Assembly (NCBI RefSeq): GCF_902459695.1
Contig: NZ_CABPRZ010000025.1
Span: 26,896-90,895, forward strand
From: Pandoraea terrae
GTDB taxonomy: Bacteria; Pseudomonadota; Gammaproteobacteria; Burkholderiales; Burkholderiaceae
Reading direction: 5' to 3'
Length of the DNA: 64,000 nt
Shown: piece after piece, positions 8,972 through 20,211 of the stretch
Position numbering within the stretch: position 1 is the first letter of the stretch
How the letters are laid out: each line of letters starts with the position of its first letter
The notes under the pieces: model-generated
What the model saw: only the letters and a program-made list of their open reading frames with translations
Databases searched by the model: none
What the model was told of the DNA's origin: nothing
Program-made: the position numbers and the translations under genes

Positions 8972-9166
8972 TCAGGGTTGTCCGGCCGCGTCGTGCCACC
9001 GCGCGTCGGCCCGTTCGGGCAGGGCCATGGCGATCATGGAGGCCAGCGCGACGCCGGCCTGTGCGATTTCATGGATGAGGTCCGGCTGCGCGCCGATGGC
9101 CAACGCCGCGCCGCTCAGCGCGGCCCAGGTGGACGGCTCGCGCAGTCGTTCGAAAAGATAGTGCAT
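8972..9166 (-). CDS. Holin-like small membrane protein
   Basis: A 64-residue protein with the pattern of phage-type small holin/holin-associated proteins: short N-terminal helix (LFERLREPSTWA), a hydrophobic stretch (ALSGAALAIGA), a polar turn, then a second hydrophobic helix (AGVALASMIAMALPE). A GGAGACACG site precedes the ATG. It lies 24 bases downstream of a chitinase that has no signal peptide, on the same strand. In Serratia a holin-type protein helps release chitinase, so by analogy this protein may mediate chitinase release. No other phage genes are nearby. Confidence 0.6.
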   Translation of the reverse strand: MHYLFERLREPSTWAALSGAALAIGAQPDLIHEIAQAGVALASMIAMALPERADARWHDAAGQP

Positions 9167-9190
9167 CGTGTCTCCTTTGGCCGCTGCCGG

Positions 9191-10750
9191 TTACTCGCCG
9201 GCGTCCGGGCCCTGGTTGCCCGCCACATAGAACGGCGTCATGTCGACCGCGGTCTGCGTGAGCGCATGGCCGAGCCCCTCTCGCGCGGCATTGACGAGCA
9301 CCCCGTTGTCCATGTCAATCGTCCAGGTGAACAGGCCGCCGAGCCCGTTCTTGCGGACATACTCGCCTTTGGCTTTCACCGTGCGAGGGGTGTCGAGGGA
9401 CATGAACAGGCCCGTTGCCGCGTTGTAGAGGAAATCGGCGTCGGCAACCGGGTCCGTATAGAGCGTGAATCCGTTGCGCCCGCACTGGTTTTCGAGGTCG
9501 AGGTAGTTGTAGATTGTGTCGTACCACTCCGTTGTGCCGGACTCGAACGTGCCGGTGGCGACATCACCATCCGGCGCATACGTTCCCGCCAGCGGCGAGA
9601 ATTGCGTTACGTTGGCGTTCTGCGCGTTGCGGCTGTACGCGGCATAGCCGATATGCACCTGTTCGAGCGGCACGCCGGTCTGGCGCAGGTAGTCGACCGC
9701 GCGGTCGACGCTGAATCCCGACGCCGCAGCGGGATCCACGTCGTGCAGGTTAGTGTGATGGGCCAGCGCAGGGGCCCATGGCGTGCCGAAGAAATCGTAG
9801 GTCATCAAATGGATCCCGGTGACACCGGCCGAAATCAATCCCGGCAGATTGGCCTGCCGGAGATCGTTCACATTGGCCGACGCGGCAACAGAAATCGTCA
9901 CGTCCTCGCGTCCCGCCGCGCGCAATGCCTGCGTCAACGCCGTAATGAGGGCGGCGAAATTCGCGCCGTCCTGGTCGTCGTAGTCGTTGCCGGTATTGCC
10001 GGGCGCGCCGGGATATTCCCAATCGAGATCGACTTCGGAGAACATCGGGAAGCGCTCGAACAGATCGACCACGCTGCGGCAGAATACGGCGCGCCGCGCC
10101 GGGCTCGCCGCGAGGCCGTGAAAGGCCTGGCTCATGGTCCATCCACCGATTGAGATGGCAAGCTTGAGCGACGGATTCTGCGCTTGCAGTTGGCGCAAGC
10201 CGCCGAGCACGCCTTGCGCGCGGGACTGCTGGAACATCGGCACCACGTCGTTGGAGACCCAGCCGTCGAAGCCGCAGTTGCGGTAGCTGAGCACGTCGCC
10301 CCAGCTGTCGGCGAACGTCGCCTGATCGGGGGTGCGCCCGAAGTCGGCAGCGGCGCGCGCGATCGTTTGCGCTTTCTCGCCCTGGTCGCCGACGATGCCG
10401 GCGAAGCCGATCGCGAGCCGGTCGTACGCGTACGGATCGAGCAGCATCAGGTCGACGCCCCGGCCGGCGGCGCTATTATCAGTGTTGCCGTCGAGCCGGC
10501 CGTCATACTGCGACCAATCGGTGTAGTAGCCGGAGACCTGGCAGGCGTTACCGGCCGGCGCCGTGTAACGGTTGTACAGGCGGCGCGCGACGCGTGCAGA
10601 CGTATACGATAGTTGCGACGTCGCGGTATCCGGCGCGAAGGCGTTGCGTGCGTAGGTGGCCTCGGTCGCGCCGTCGGCCGGATCGGCCGGGTACACGAGT
10701 TGGCTGGCTGCATCGGGGGCCTGCGCTTCAGATTGTGGCGTTTTCGTCAT
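9191..10750 (-). CDS. GH18 chitinase without signal peptide
   Basis: A 519-residue glycoside hydrolase family 18 protein. The catalytic signature reads SEVDLDWEYPG with the proton-donor Glu245 and the upstream SIGGW strand (200-204). Residues 1-70 are a hydrophilic leader region without a hydrophobic core, so no Sec signal is present. The insert between strands (GRGVDLMLLDPYAYDRL) resembles chitinases of insecticidal toxin complexes such as those of Yersinia entomophaga; this is recollection, not a search. ATG 10750 has GAGGACATC upstream; a longer frame upstream is unsupported. The holin-like gene follows it and a membrane regulator precedes it, forming one leftward unit. Confidence 0.88.
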   Translation of the reverse strand: MTKTPQSEAQAPDAASQLVYPADPADGATEATYARNAFAPDTATSQLSYTSARVARRLYNRYTAPAGNACQVSGYYTDWSQYDGRLDGNTDNSAAGRGVDLMLLDPYAYDRLAIGFAGIVGDQGEKAQTIARAAADFGRTPDQATFADSWGDVLSYRNCGFDGWVSNDVVPMFQQSRAQGVLGGLRQLQAQNPSLKLAISIGGWTMSQAFHGLAASPARRAVFCRSVVDLFERFPMFSEVDLDWEYPGAPGNTGNDYDDQDGANFAALITALTQALRAAGREDVTISVAASANVNDLRQANLPGLISAGVTGIHLMTYDFFGTPWAPALAHHTNLHDVDPAAASGFSVDRAVDYLRQTGVPLEQVHIGYAAYSRNAQNANVTQFSPLAGTYAPDGDVATGTFESGTTEWYDTIYNYLDLENQCGRNGFTLYTDPVADADFLYNAATGLFMSLDTPRTVKAKGEYVRKNGLGGLFTWTIDMDNGVLVNAAREGLGHALTQTAVDMTPFYVAGNQGPDAGE

Positions 10751-10866
10751 GATGTCCTCTCGAAACGTGGATGGAAATGCCGTGGAGGCGCTTTGGGATA
10801 CGCAGGGCGCCATCGGCATTTGCAGCGTCGGGGGTGGGACGGCCGGTGACCAGTGCAAATGGTGAG

Positions 10867-11688
10867 TCAAGTGCGCGTGAGGTCCATGACAAAGGCAGCC
10901 AGGATGACGAATATGTCCGGCGTCATTGCGGCGGCGAGCGCAACCGACATGGCGCACGTGACCAACAGGACAGCGGCGGCGCGCCGGCGGATCGTGGCGC
11001 GCCGGCCGGCGCTGCCGGTTTTCGGGGAGTGGAGTGCGGCTGGCGCGTGCGGCGCACCCTGGAAGCGGTAGCCCACGCGCGGCACGGTAACGATCTGGCG
11101 GTGCAGGCCGAGCGGGATCAGTTTTCGCCGTAAGCGCGAGACGACCTGCATCAGATTCGTGTCGTCCTGACCCGGGCGCTCAGGCCATAGCAATGTGATC
11201 AGTGTACGTTTGTCATGTACGGCGTGCGGCTGGGCAAGCAGTTGGCGCAGCAGCCGGTATTCGAGTTGTGGCACGCGGACCGTGACGGCCCCGCAGCGGA
11301 CTTCACCATAGCCTTCGCGCGCGACGCAATGGGCGATCGCGGCGTGGGCCGCTGTGTCGCGCGGCGCGTTGTGCGGGGGTTCGTCCGCTTGCGCCGGCGG
11401 CACGTAGCGATAGCCGATGCGCGCGACGGTCACGATGGCGCGGGCGAGTCCGAGCGGGGCCAGCGAGCGGCGCAGGCGCGACACCAGTTGCACGAGGGCG
11501 GCGTCGTCCATCCACTCCGCCTTGCGGCCCCAGACTTGGGTCATCAGGTCGTGTTTTCGCAATGCGGCGCCGGGATGATTGCGGAATATCGTGAGCAGCA
11601 CGGTTTCCTGTGCGGACAGGCGAACTTCGACACCCTGTCGCTTGACCAGAAGAGTCGTTTCGTCGAGCGTGAACGGCGGCGCTTGCAT
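10867..11688 (-). CDS. Tandem winged-helix (OmpR/ToxR-type) membrane-anchored regulator
   Basis: A 273-residue protein with two successive trans_reg_C-type winged-helix domains: residues about 15-96 (ending TVARIGYRYVPP) and about 128-210 (ending TVPRVGYRFQG). Both contain the SRLRR recognition-helix segment. Residues about 237-270 form one or two membrane helices after a basic stretch (GRRATIRRR). The start at 11688 has AGGAGACC upstream. No receiver domain is present, so it is ToxR/CadC-like but with a duplicated DNA-binding domain. It sits upstream of the chitinase on the same strand, 116 bases away, and is the natural candidate for its regulator. Confidence 0.8.
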   Translation of the reverse strand: MQAPPFTLDETTLLVKRQGVEVRLSAQETVLLTIFRNHPGAALRKHDLMTQVWGRKAEWMDDAALVQLVSRLRRSLAPLGLARAIVTVARIGYRYVPPAQADEPPHNAPRDTAAHAAIAHCVAREGYGEVRCGAVTVRVPQLEYRLLRQLLAQPHAVHDKRTLITLLWPERPGQDDTNLMQVVSRLRRKLIPLGLHRQIVTVPRVGYRFQGAPHAPAALHSPKTGSAGRRATIRRRAAAVLLVTCAMSVALAAAMTPDIFVILAAFVMDLTRT

Positions 11689-12046
11689 GATAGGTCTCCT
11701 CGCAGCTGGTTGGGATGGCCAGCCTAGCCACGCGCCAGCGCCTGTCACAAGCTGCAAGGTGCGCGATGTCGTCCTTTGTCGCGTTGACGCGCCGTGGCCG
11801 CTGACCTTCTGACACACGTCGCGAGGCTGCCAACGGGGCTAATTTTTGCTTCGAAAAATCAGCCCCATTACCGGCGTCATGCTTCCGGGATGGCTCGTGC
11901 ATGCGCGCGCGCCTGATATCGGGCCGGAAGTCGCCAATGGCATGTCCTGACACGAAAGCGCGTCGCTGGCCGCGCGCTATGCTCAAGCGTATCTCAACGT
12001 TCGCGCCACGCTGGCACGAACCCGTTCGCCGCCGGAGAACGCTGTC

Positions 12047-13423
12047 ATGCATCATGCCGGGCCATCCGCAACGCTTCCGTCGTCCAACCTGCCGTCATCA
12101 ATCGGCCAGCCGTCCCGCGAAGATATGCCGGCCCCGCATGGCGGCCGCTCGGCCACGACGCCGGGCGAGATGGGCGCCGCGCTCGCATGCGCGCGACAAC
12201 AGACGCCGATCGCATCGGTGCCGGACTCTCCCGCCACGCGCGCTGCATCGATCAGGCATGTCGGTTGCCACAGCGACGGCGTGGGCCTAAGGACGTTCGC
12301 GATCGACTTCAATGCGCGACGCATCAAGGTCCGATTCGATCTTGAATATGGCGCATGGTTTGCTGCAAGCCGTCAGGCGCTTCAGTATTTTCATGCGGAC
12401 GCGCAGGGAATGTGGCATGCGCGGTGCCCGCCCGCGAGGCAGGAACGGCTGTCGTTGGACGCGCAGTGCGACCTGCTAACGGCGCTCGGCTACCACCACG
12501 CAATTCAGGCGCCCGTTGTGCCGCCGGACGAAGTGCGCCGTGCCATCCCGCGCGTCGTCCACCAGCTATGGATTGATGAGACGGTGCCCGACGGCGTGGT
12601 GGAGCGGTTGCGTCACAATGCCTGTCAACTTCGGCAGTCTTCGCCGTCCTATGCGCTGTGCTTTCACGTGCTGTGCGAGAAGGAGAACTTCACCGCGATC
12701 GCTCGCAGGATCCGCGAGGAGGCGCCGGACGTCGTCGTGCGCTGTGTGCGACGGTCACAGTGGTTCAAGGCGTTCGTCAGCGGCCAAGGCTGGCACCAGT
12801 TTCTGGAGGCGAAGCGGTGGGCGCCGCGCTTCGTGCAGTACGACGTTCTCCGGTACCCGCTGCTGCTTCGCCACGGCGGCATTCTTCTCGATATTACGGA
12901 TCCGTTGCGCCCGGGCGGGGTGACGCTGCCCGAACGAATGGCGCAGGGCGATGTTTTCTTCAGCCGCATGGTGGACCCATTTCGCGCCGGCCAACACGCC
13001 GATATGGACGTCGGCTGCATGGCGTCGCTGCCCGGCAATCCGACCGTCGGCAGGGTCATCGAATCCAGCTTCCAGAATTGGCGCAATCTCGGATATCACC
13101 CCAATATCTCCCAAGCGCTGGCAGAATCGCCGGGCGATGTGACACCCGTCTACCAAGAGCATCTGTCGGCAATCTCCGGACCACGGATGGTGACGAACGC
13201 TGTGTGCGAGGCGCGCGCCACGCTGCGTATCATCCTCGATCTTTACGAGGCGGCAGAGGACGGCATCGTCCTGTCGGAGTCCTGGAAGGCACGTTTTGCC
13301 GACGCCATGCAGTACTACTTTCCATTCGACGGCGTGCTTCAGGCGCACGTGTCCGCAAACATGCGCCGTGAGGTGACGCCCGGCCAGGCCCGCACGAGGC
13401 CGGAAACGCGCCCACCTGTGTGA
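12047..13423 (+). CDS. TcdA/TcdB-like glycosyltransferase (putative toxin/effector)
   Basis: A 458-residue protein. Residues 1-150 are a low-similarity, Ser/Pro/Ala-rich N-terminus. From residue 166 it follows the GT-A fold of sugar-binding-motif glycosyltransferases and clostridial toxin GTs: IPRVVHQLWI, then a YDVLRYPLLLRHGGILLDITD segment that aligns with the SDxxRxxxLxxxGGxYxDxD block. The usual DxD metal site is altered to D282-I-T-D285. No signal peptide. GGAGAAC precedes the ATG. It is followed by a very large protease-bearing protein on the same strand, suggesting a pair of secreted or translocated effectors that act on eukaryotic or competitor proteins. Confidence 0.65.
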   Translation: MHHAGPSATLPSSNLPSSIGQPSREDMPAPHGGRSATTPGEMGAALACARQQTPIASVPDSPATRAASIRHVGCHSDGVGLRTFAIDFNARRIKVRFDLEYGAWFAASRQALQYFHADAQGMWHARCPPARQERLSLDAQCDLLTALGYHHAIQAPVVPPDEVRRAIPRVVHQLWIDETVPDGVVERLRHNACQLRQSSPSYALCFHVLCEKENFTAIARRIREEAPDVVVRCVRRSQWFKAFVSGQGWHQFLEAKRWAPRFVQYDVLRYPLLLRHGGILLDITDPLRPGGVTLPERMAQGDVFFSRMVDPFRAGQHADMDVGCMASLPGNPTVGRVIESSFQNWRNLGYHPNISQALAESPGDVTPVYQEHLSAISGPRMVTNAVCEARATLRIILDLYEAAEDGIVLSESWKARFADAMQYYFPFDGVLQAHVSANMRREVTPGQARTRPETRPPV

Positions 13424-13533
13424 GTGCGAGGCAATTCGGGAATTCGACGCGGCATACCGTGATCGCACTTTAGTGGCGCGGATTGACGAGTCGCGTCCAC
13501 GCCGTTTTCTTCGTAGACCTTCGAGGACTGCAA

Positions 13534-16500
13534 GTGAGAGCCAATTCGTCGAAGCGGAACAGCTACGTCAACCTCGGGGCCCGCGTCTCGATTGTTGATC
13601 ACCGGCGCCGGGTGGGCCGGTTCGCGCCGCATGATTTTCGCGGTGCGCATAACCAGCGTGCCCGCGCGGCCACAAACGGGGGGCCGTTGTGGGACGATCT
13701 TCGTATCCCCGGCGGAGATTCGTGGCGCTCGTGCGGCCGGCGGGGACGGACCGCACCCGCGCTGAAGTTGAGTTCCCTCGTCGGCGCGATGACCGGCGTG
13801 CTGTTGTTGACGACGCTCGTCAGCGGCGTCGAGGAGCCAGCGGATGGCGCTGCCGGTCCGACGGCGGACGACGCCGCACCGGCAGCGGGGCCCTCGCTAC
13901 CGGCAGCACCTTTCGCACAAGCTTCGGCTGACTGGCTGGAATACCTCGATATTGGCGCCGCCCTGCCGGGCATTACCGATTACCTGCATGAATGCGGAGC
14001 GCTGCGACACGAGAGCCCGACACCGGCGCATCGGCTGCGCGCCCTTCATGCGTGCCTTGGTCCGACGTCCGGCGGCATGCAGGCGCCCAACGCGCCTGAA
14101 AGGTTCGACCAGGAAGGTTTCGCCGGTCTGATGACACGGTTGCAGGGCGCGCTCGGATTTCGCTTCCCGGCGGGCGTTGAAGTCGATCCGGAGTTCCGGC
14201 TAATGCTGTTCAACCGGCTGTTTCTGGTACTGCTCGACCCGAGCGACGTGTACGGCCACGGCGCAAAAGCCGTCCGCCGGCTCAGGCATCACCTTCTCGA
14301 CTTGTCGCACGGCATCCTCAGGCCTTCGCCAGTGCAGTGCCAGTCCCCGGCGCGCACCGCCATGACCTTTCAGGCGTTGGAAAAGGGCGTGGCGGGCGCG
14401 GTGTTTTCGCTGGAAGAACGCCGCGTGTTGGGCGGCGCCCGGGCATGGGTCTACGACTGCCTGATGGCGCTGTTCGAGCCGACGCTGGCAAGGCACGATT
14501 TATCGCCTGCCATTCGATTTGGGAACCTGCGATGGCTGTTGCTGCGTATGGGGGCGGATATGGTGGGAACGCATGCCTGGCGCACGCCGCCCGACGCCCT
14601 GATCACCTTGGCGGCCGCCGCACTTCCGCAAGCGAACGAAACAGCGGCAAGTGATGCGTTCTACGCGGCCCATCTGCCCGCGATCCTGTTGTCGGCGCAT
14701 GCCCAGGGCACCATCGATCTGCGCAATGCCGACCCGGTCACCGAAACGACCTTCCATGAAGCGCTCACGCATTTCATCGAGGAAACGCATCTCGAATTCG
14801 GCAGGATAGGCGCGCTTGCATCGCTCGAAGCCGGCCTTCCAACGCGCGCGGATATCTACCGGCGCGTGATGGAGGCCGCACACATCTGGGCGGATCGCCC
14901 GATTGAGGTCGGACATCGGCATTCGCGGCGTCTCAAGCACATGGGTTTTCATTGCATGGGCCGCGAAGGCGTGTATCGTCTGATTGATATCGCCATGGCG
15001 AATTGTCTTTCGGACGTTCGTGGCATGGACGGATGGTTGCGCCAGCAAATGGCGAACAAGGTCGCCTCGCCAGATGATCTGAACAAGCGGTTCGACGCGG
15101 AGTTCGGCGAAGCCGTGAAAAACCTGATGCGTTCGCATATCGTTCCGCTGATTCGCGACCAGATCGACATGATGGATGCCACAGACGCGCATTTCTGGCA
15201 TTGCGGTGCGTGGAAGATCCGGCGCCCGATCATGATCAGGTACACATGGCGCTGCGGTGGGATGGCGCTGGGCGTATCGCCTCGGTGCGTGCGGGTCTCT
15301 TCGTCGGAAACCGGCATCATCATCGATATCACGGCGAAAGAATACGGTCGCTTTGCAACGCGTCATTATTGGATAACCCACGGCAACTTCATTCTTGCGC
15401 GCTTCGACGGCGACGTCGCGAAACTGGTGCGCGCCGATGTCAAAGCGTTCTTTCAAGCGAATGAAGCGTTATCGATGGGCGATATTGAGAGGCGGCTTGC
15501 CGCTTATCCTTCCGATGTCGCGGAGCCCGTGCATGACTTGGGCCGCCATGCGAATGCCGTGGAAGCGGTGGTGCAATTTCTGGGCACGGCATTGGAGAGC
15601 TTTCGCGAGACGGCGCGCCACGAGACCGACGAAGAACGGCGCCGGCAAACATGGCACGACTTCCTCCTGCGGCTGATCCCGTTCGTTGGCTGCGAAAAAG
15701 ACGTGGAAGCGGCATCGCCCTGGGCGACGCCCGAATGCCTGCTTGACGGTCTCAGCGTGATCCCGGTGGCGCGTGCGGGCATCGCGCTCGGGCATGCTGG
15801 TGTGACGTTGGCTGAAGCGGGCACGCGCCTGGCTGCGACCGTGGGCGGGGCCGAATGGAAGTCGCTCGCGGCGCGGCTCGCCGCGCAAGGCGGGGCCGCT
15901 GCCGGGGCATCCGAGCTGTCGGGCTTGATGGATGCGCTGACGCAGGTCGGCCGGCAATCGAAGTCCTTCTTGCGCGAATCCGTGTTGATGTTCGATCCCG
16001 GTTTTCAACTGGCCCACGACGCGTCTCGCCTGCTCAATTCCGGCATCGCGGCAATGAGGCAGGCGCTGGCGGGAAAGCGGTCACTCAAGCCGCTGCTCGA
16101 CGTGTTGGAACGCCGTCACCGCTACCGGGAAATCTTCGAGGCGCAGGCGGGTCTTTGGCGCGTGCGGCCGGGCGCGAACATTGCCAGGATGAACAGCCAC
16201 ACGATTGATGTTGATGGCCGAAGGCTTGCGCTCGCCGATGTCGGCGGGTATCGGGACGTCGTCGTCTGGCGCGACGGGCAAAGGGTCTATCCTGCCAATC
16301 CCGCCAGTGGGCGGCCCTACGGCAGAGCCCTCATGTACGAAGCGAAGGTGCCCGGCACTCGCGAATTGACCGAAGTGCCGATTCCGGAAGACGCCACGCA
16401 TGCGTCGGACGCGCGCCTGTGCCGGCGCAAGCGCGCCGGCCGGTCCGGCGGCACATGTGTCTTGGCCGGCAATGGCCCCGAATATCGTTATCGTCTTTGG

Positions 16501-17787
16501 GACGAGCATCTCGCCAACCGGTTGCCGATCCACCAGTACCGCCCCGGTACAGGATTTACCATGATTGCTGCTTCCACGGGGCGCATGGACAGCGTGGTCG
16601 TGAACGAGCCATTGCCATATCAGGGGACTGTCAGGCGGGAGTATTTCGTGCGGGACGGGAGGGTGCTACGGCGCGATATCCCCCAGGGCCCGGCGTTGGC
16701 CCGGGATGTTCCGCTCTCGTCCAGCGGGCCGCTGGCCGTGACCCCCCAACTGCATGCGAGGCTGGACGCTTCCGGCCGTCTCGTCAACGTCGCGCTCCCG
16801 ATCGTTACCGAAAGCGGTATGCATCGCAATTTCGTGATCAGTTCGCCGTATGGGACCTATGCCACGTTGGATGACCGATGCATGGGGATGATCGAAGCCG
16901 ATGGCCGCCACTACGATTTTGAAATCCCGGACGGGTGGAACAAGCCCTTTGTACCTCTGGGCAAATTTCTCGTGACGCGGGCCGATGAGCGCGCTGTGGC
17001 GCTGTATCAGCGGTTTCGGGAAATACGGTCTGCTGAGCCTCGCGGGATTGTGGCAACCGCGGGAAACGGCCATATGAGGTTGTCGTACGTCCGGGACTTC
17101 GATGCCGGTACGCGGCAGAAATTCGATGCCACTTTCACGCGCGTGCAGACCGTTCTCGACGACGCTTGCCGGACACTGATCGACCCGGCGACCGAGAGTC
17201 AAGTCAACGACTTGCTCGCACGGCTTGCGCCTGGCGACGCACTGAAGCAATCGGACTTGCGTTTGGCACTTGGCGTGCTGCTGCATGACCTGCGCGATGG
17301 CTTCCCGGAATTCAGTAAGCAAAGAGAGGATGCTGTGGCGCTTGCTACGTTCGAGGGGAATCCACCGCCGGGCGTCGCCGACCTCGCAACAACCGGGCTT
17401 GCCATTTCCGGCGCGTTCGAGTTTCCGATTCCGGTCAAGCGCCTGGGGATGCCGATCATTTATCTGAGGCGAGACTGCTTTGTGTTGACACCGACCGACG
17501 ATTTGGTAGCCGATCTGATTCACGAATTCTCCCATGCGAAGCTCAAGACACTTGATACGCTGGGCGCCGGCAACGCCGATGGACTTTACGCCGATCTGTC
17601 GGGTGACGGAATCCACCTCGAAGGCCTGCTTCCCTCTGTCAACGGCGCGTCGCTCGATGCGATCGTGAACCATGCGCCAACCCTTGAGCACGTGACCATG
17701 ATCCTGGCTTACATGCCGCATCCGGAGCACGAACGGTTGATCGGCGACTTCCTGCAAGGCGCGTCGGATCGTTACCGGCGCCTGTGA
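13534..17787 (+). CDS. Very large protein with C-terminal HExxH metalloprotease signature (putative toxin)
   Basis: About 1,417 residues from the GTG at 13534, chosen because GAGGA lies 6 bases upstream; a TTG at 13483 would add 17 residues. A basic, Arg-rich N-terminus is followed by one hydrophobic segment near residues 75-100 (LSSLVGAMTGVLLLTTLVSGV). The central part (about residues 700-850) has hydrophobic patches (LLRLIPFVG, then ECLLDGLSVIPVARAGIALG) like those of large dermonecrotic/Mcf-type toxins. The C-terminus has a zinc-protease motif HEFSH at 1330-1334, followed by a Gly/Asp-rich segment (LSGDGIHLEGL) that could give the third ligand. The function is inferred; I do not recognise a named family over the whole length. 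Confidence 0.6.
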   Translation: MRANSSKRNSYVNLGARVSIVDHRRRVGRFAPHDFRGAHNQRARAATNGGPLWDDLRIPGGDSWRSCGRRGRTAPALKLSSLVGAMTGVLLLTTLVSGVEEPADGAAGPTADDAAPAAGPSLPAAPFAQASADWLEYLDIGAALPGITDYLHECGALRHESPTPAHRLRALHACLGPTSGGMQAPNAPERFDQEGFAGLMTRLQGALGFRFPAGVEVDPEFRLMLFNRLFLVLLDPSDVYGHGAKAVRRLRHHLLDLSHGILRPSPVQCQSPARTAMTFQALEKGVAGAVFSLEERRVLGGARAWVYDCLMALFEPTLARHDLSPAIRFGNLRWLLLRMGADMVGTHAWRTPPDALITLAAAALPQANETAASDAFYAAHLPAILLSAHAQGTIDLRNADPVTETTFHEALTHFIEETHLEFGRIGALASLEAGLPTRADIYRRVMEAAHIWADRPIEVGHRHSRRLKHMGFHCMGREGVYRLIDIAMANCLSDVRGMDGWLRQQMANKVASPDDLNKRFDAEFGEAVKNLMRSHIVPLIRDQIDMMDATDAHFWHCGAWKIRRPIMIRYTWRCGGMALGVSPRCVRVSSSETGIIIDITAKEYGRFATRHYWITHGNFILARFDGDVAKLVRADVKAFFQANEALSMGDIERRLAAYPSDVAEPVHDLGRHANAVEAVVQFLGTALESFRETARHETDEERRRQTWHDFLLRLIPFVGCEKDVEAASPWATPECLLDGLSVIPVARAGIALGHAGVTLAEAGTRLAATVGGAEWKSLAARLAAQGGAAAGASELSGLMDALTQVGRQSKSFLRESVLMFDPGFQLAHDASRLLNSGIAAMRQALAGKRSLKPLLDVLERRHRYREIFEAQAGLWRVRPGANIARMNSHTIDVDGRRLALADVGGYRDVVVWRDGQRVYPANPASGRPYGRALMYEAKVPGTRELTEVPIPEDATHASDARLCRRKRAGRSGGTCVLAGNGPEYRYRLWDEHLANRLPIHQYRPGTGFTMIAASTGRMDSVVVNEPLPYQGTVRREYFVRDGRVLRRDIPQGPALARDVPLSSSGPLAVTPQLHARLDASGRLVNVALPIVTESGMHRNFVISSPYGTYATLDDRCMGMIEADGRHYDFEIPDGWNKPFVPLGKFLVTRADERAVALYQRFREIRSAEPRGIVATAGNGHMRLSYVRDFDAGTRQKFDATFTRVQTVLDDACRTLIDPATESQVNDLLARLAPGDALKQSDLRLALGVLLHDLRDGFPEFSKQREDAVALATFEGNPPPGVADLATTGLAISGAFEFPIPVKRLGMPIIYLRRDCFVLTPTDDLVADLIHEFSHAKLKTLDTLGAGNADGLYADLSGDGIHLEGLLPSVNGASLDAIVNHAPTLEHVTMILAYMPHPEHERLIGDFLQGASDRYRRL

Positions 17788-17847
17788 GACCCATGGCAGG
17801 GTTGCATTGGCCGGACGACGGCTTCCCACCGCGGCGACGTGTCCGTA

Positions 17848-17877
17848 AAAAAAGAAAGGGGTGCGAGCGCACCCCTT
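17848..17877 (-). terminator. Rho-independent terminator of the EF-G gene
   Basis: AAGGGGTGCG pairs perfectly with CGCACCCCTT (17856-17877); read leftward, a T-rich tract follows. It lies 28 bases past the EF-G stop. Confidence 0.85.
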
Positions 17878-17904
17878 CCTGACGTCGGGTCTGCGGTTGC
17901 CTCG

Positions 17905-20007
<2,103 letters not shown>

Positions 20008-20211
20008 GGTACACCTCGGTCAAGGTGAGGGAGAAATGAGCAAAAGTCATCATACTCCAATGTCGATTCCCCGGTCACGACGGCCACGCCGACATCATCT
20101 GCCGGCGTGGCCGAGGCAAGCCGGGCGCAAGCCACCGGCCTGATTGGGCGCTGCAGTTCAACGCCCGCGTTCGGCGTATCGGTGAAATGCCTTGAGTCGC
20201 GGCCCCGGCAA

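Noticed and set aside
8972..10750. Prophage remnant, suggested by the holin-like gene
   Set aside because: No integrase, terminase, portal, tail or lysozyme gene nearby; the linkage to chitinase explains it better.
10751..10957. Longer chitinase with an extra 69 residues
   Set aside because: The extension has no signal peptide or family similarity and the ATG at 10750 has a good ribosome binding site.
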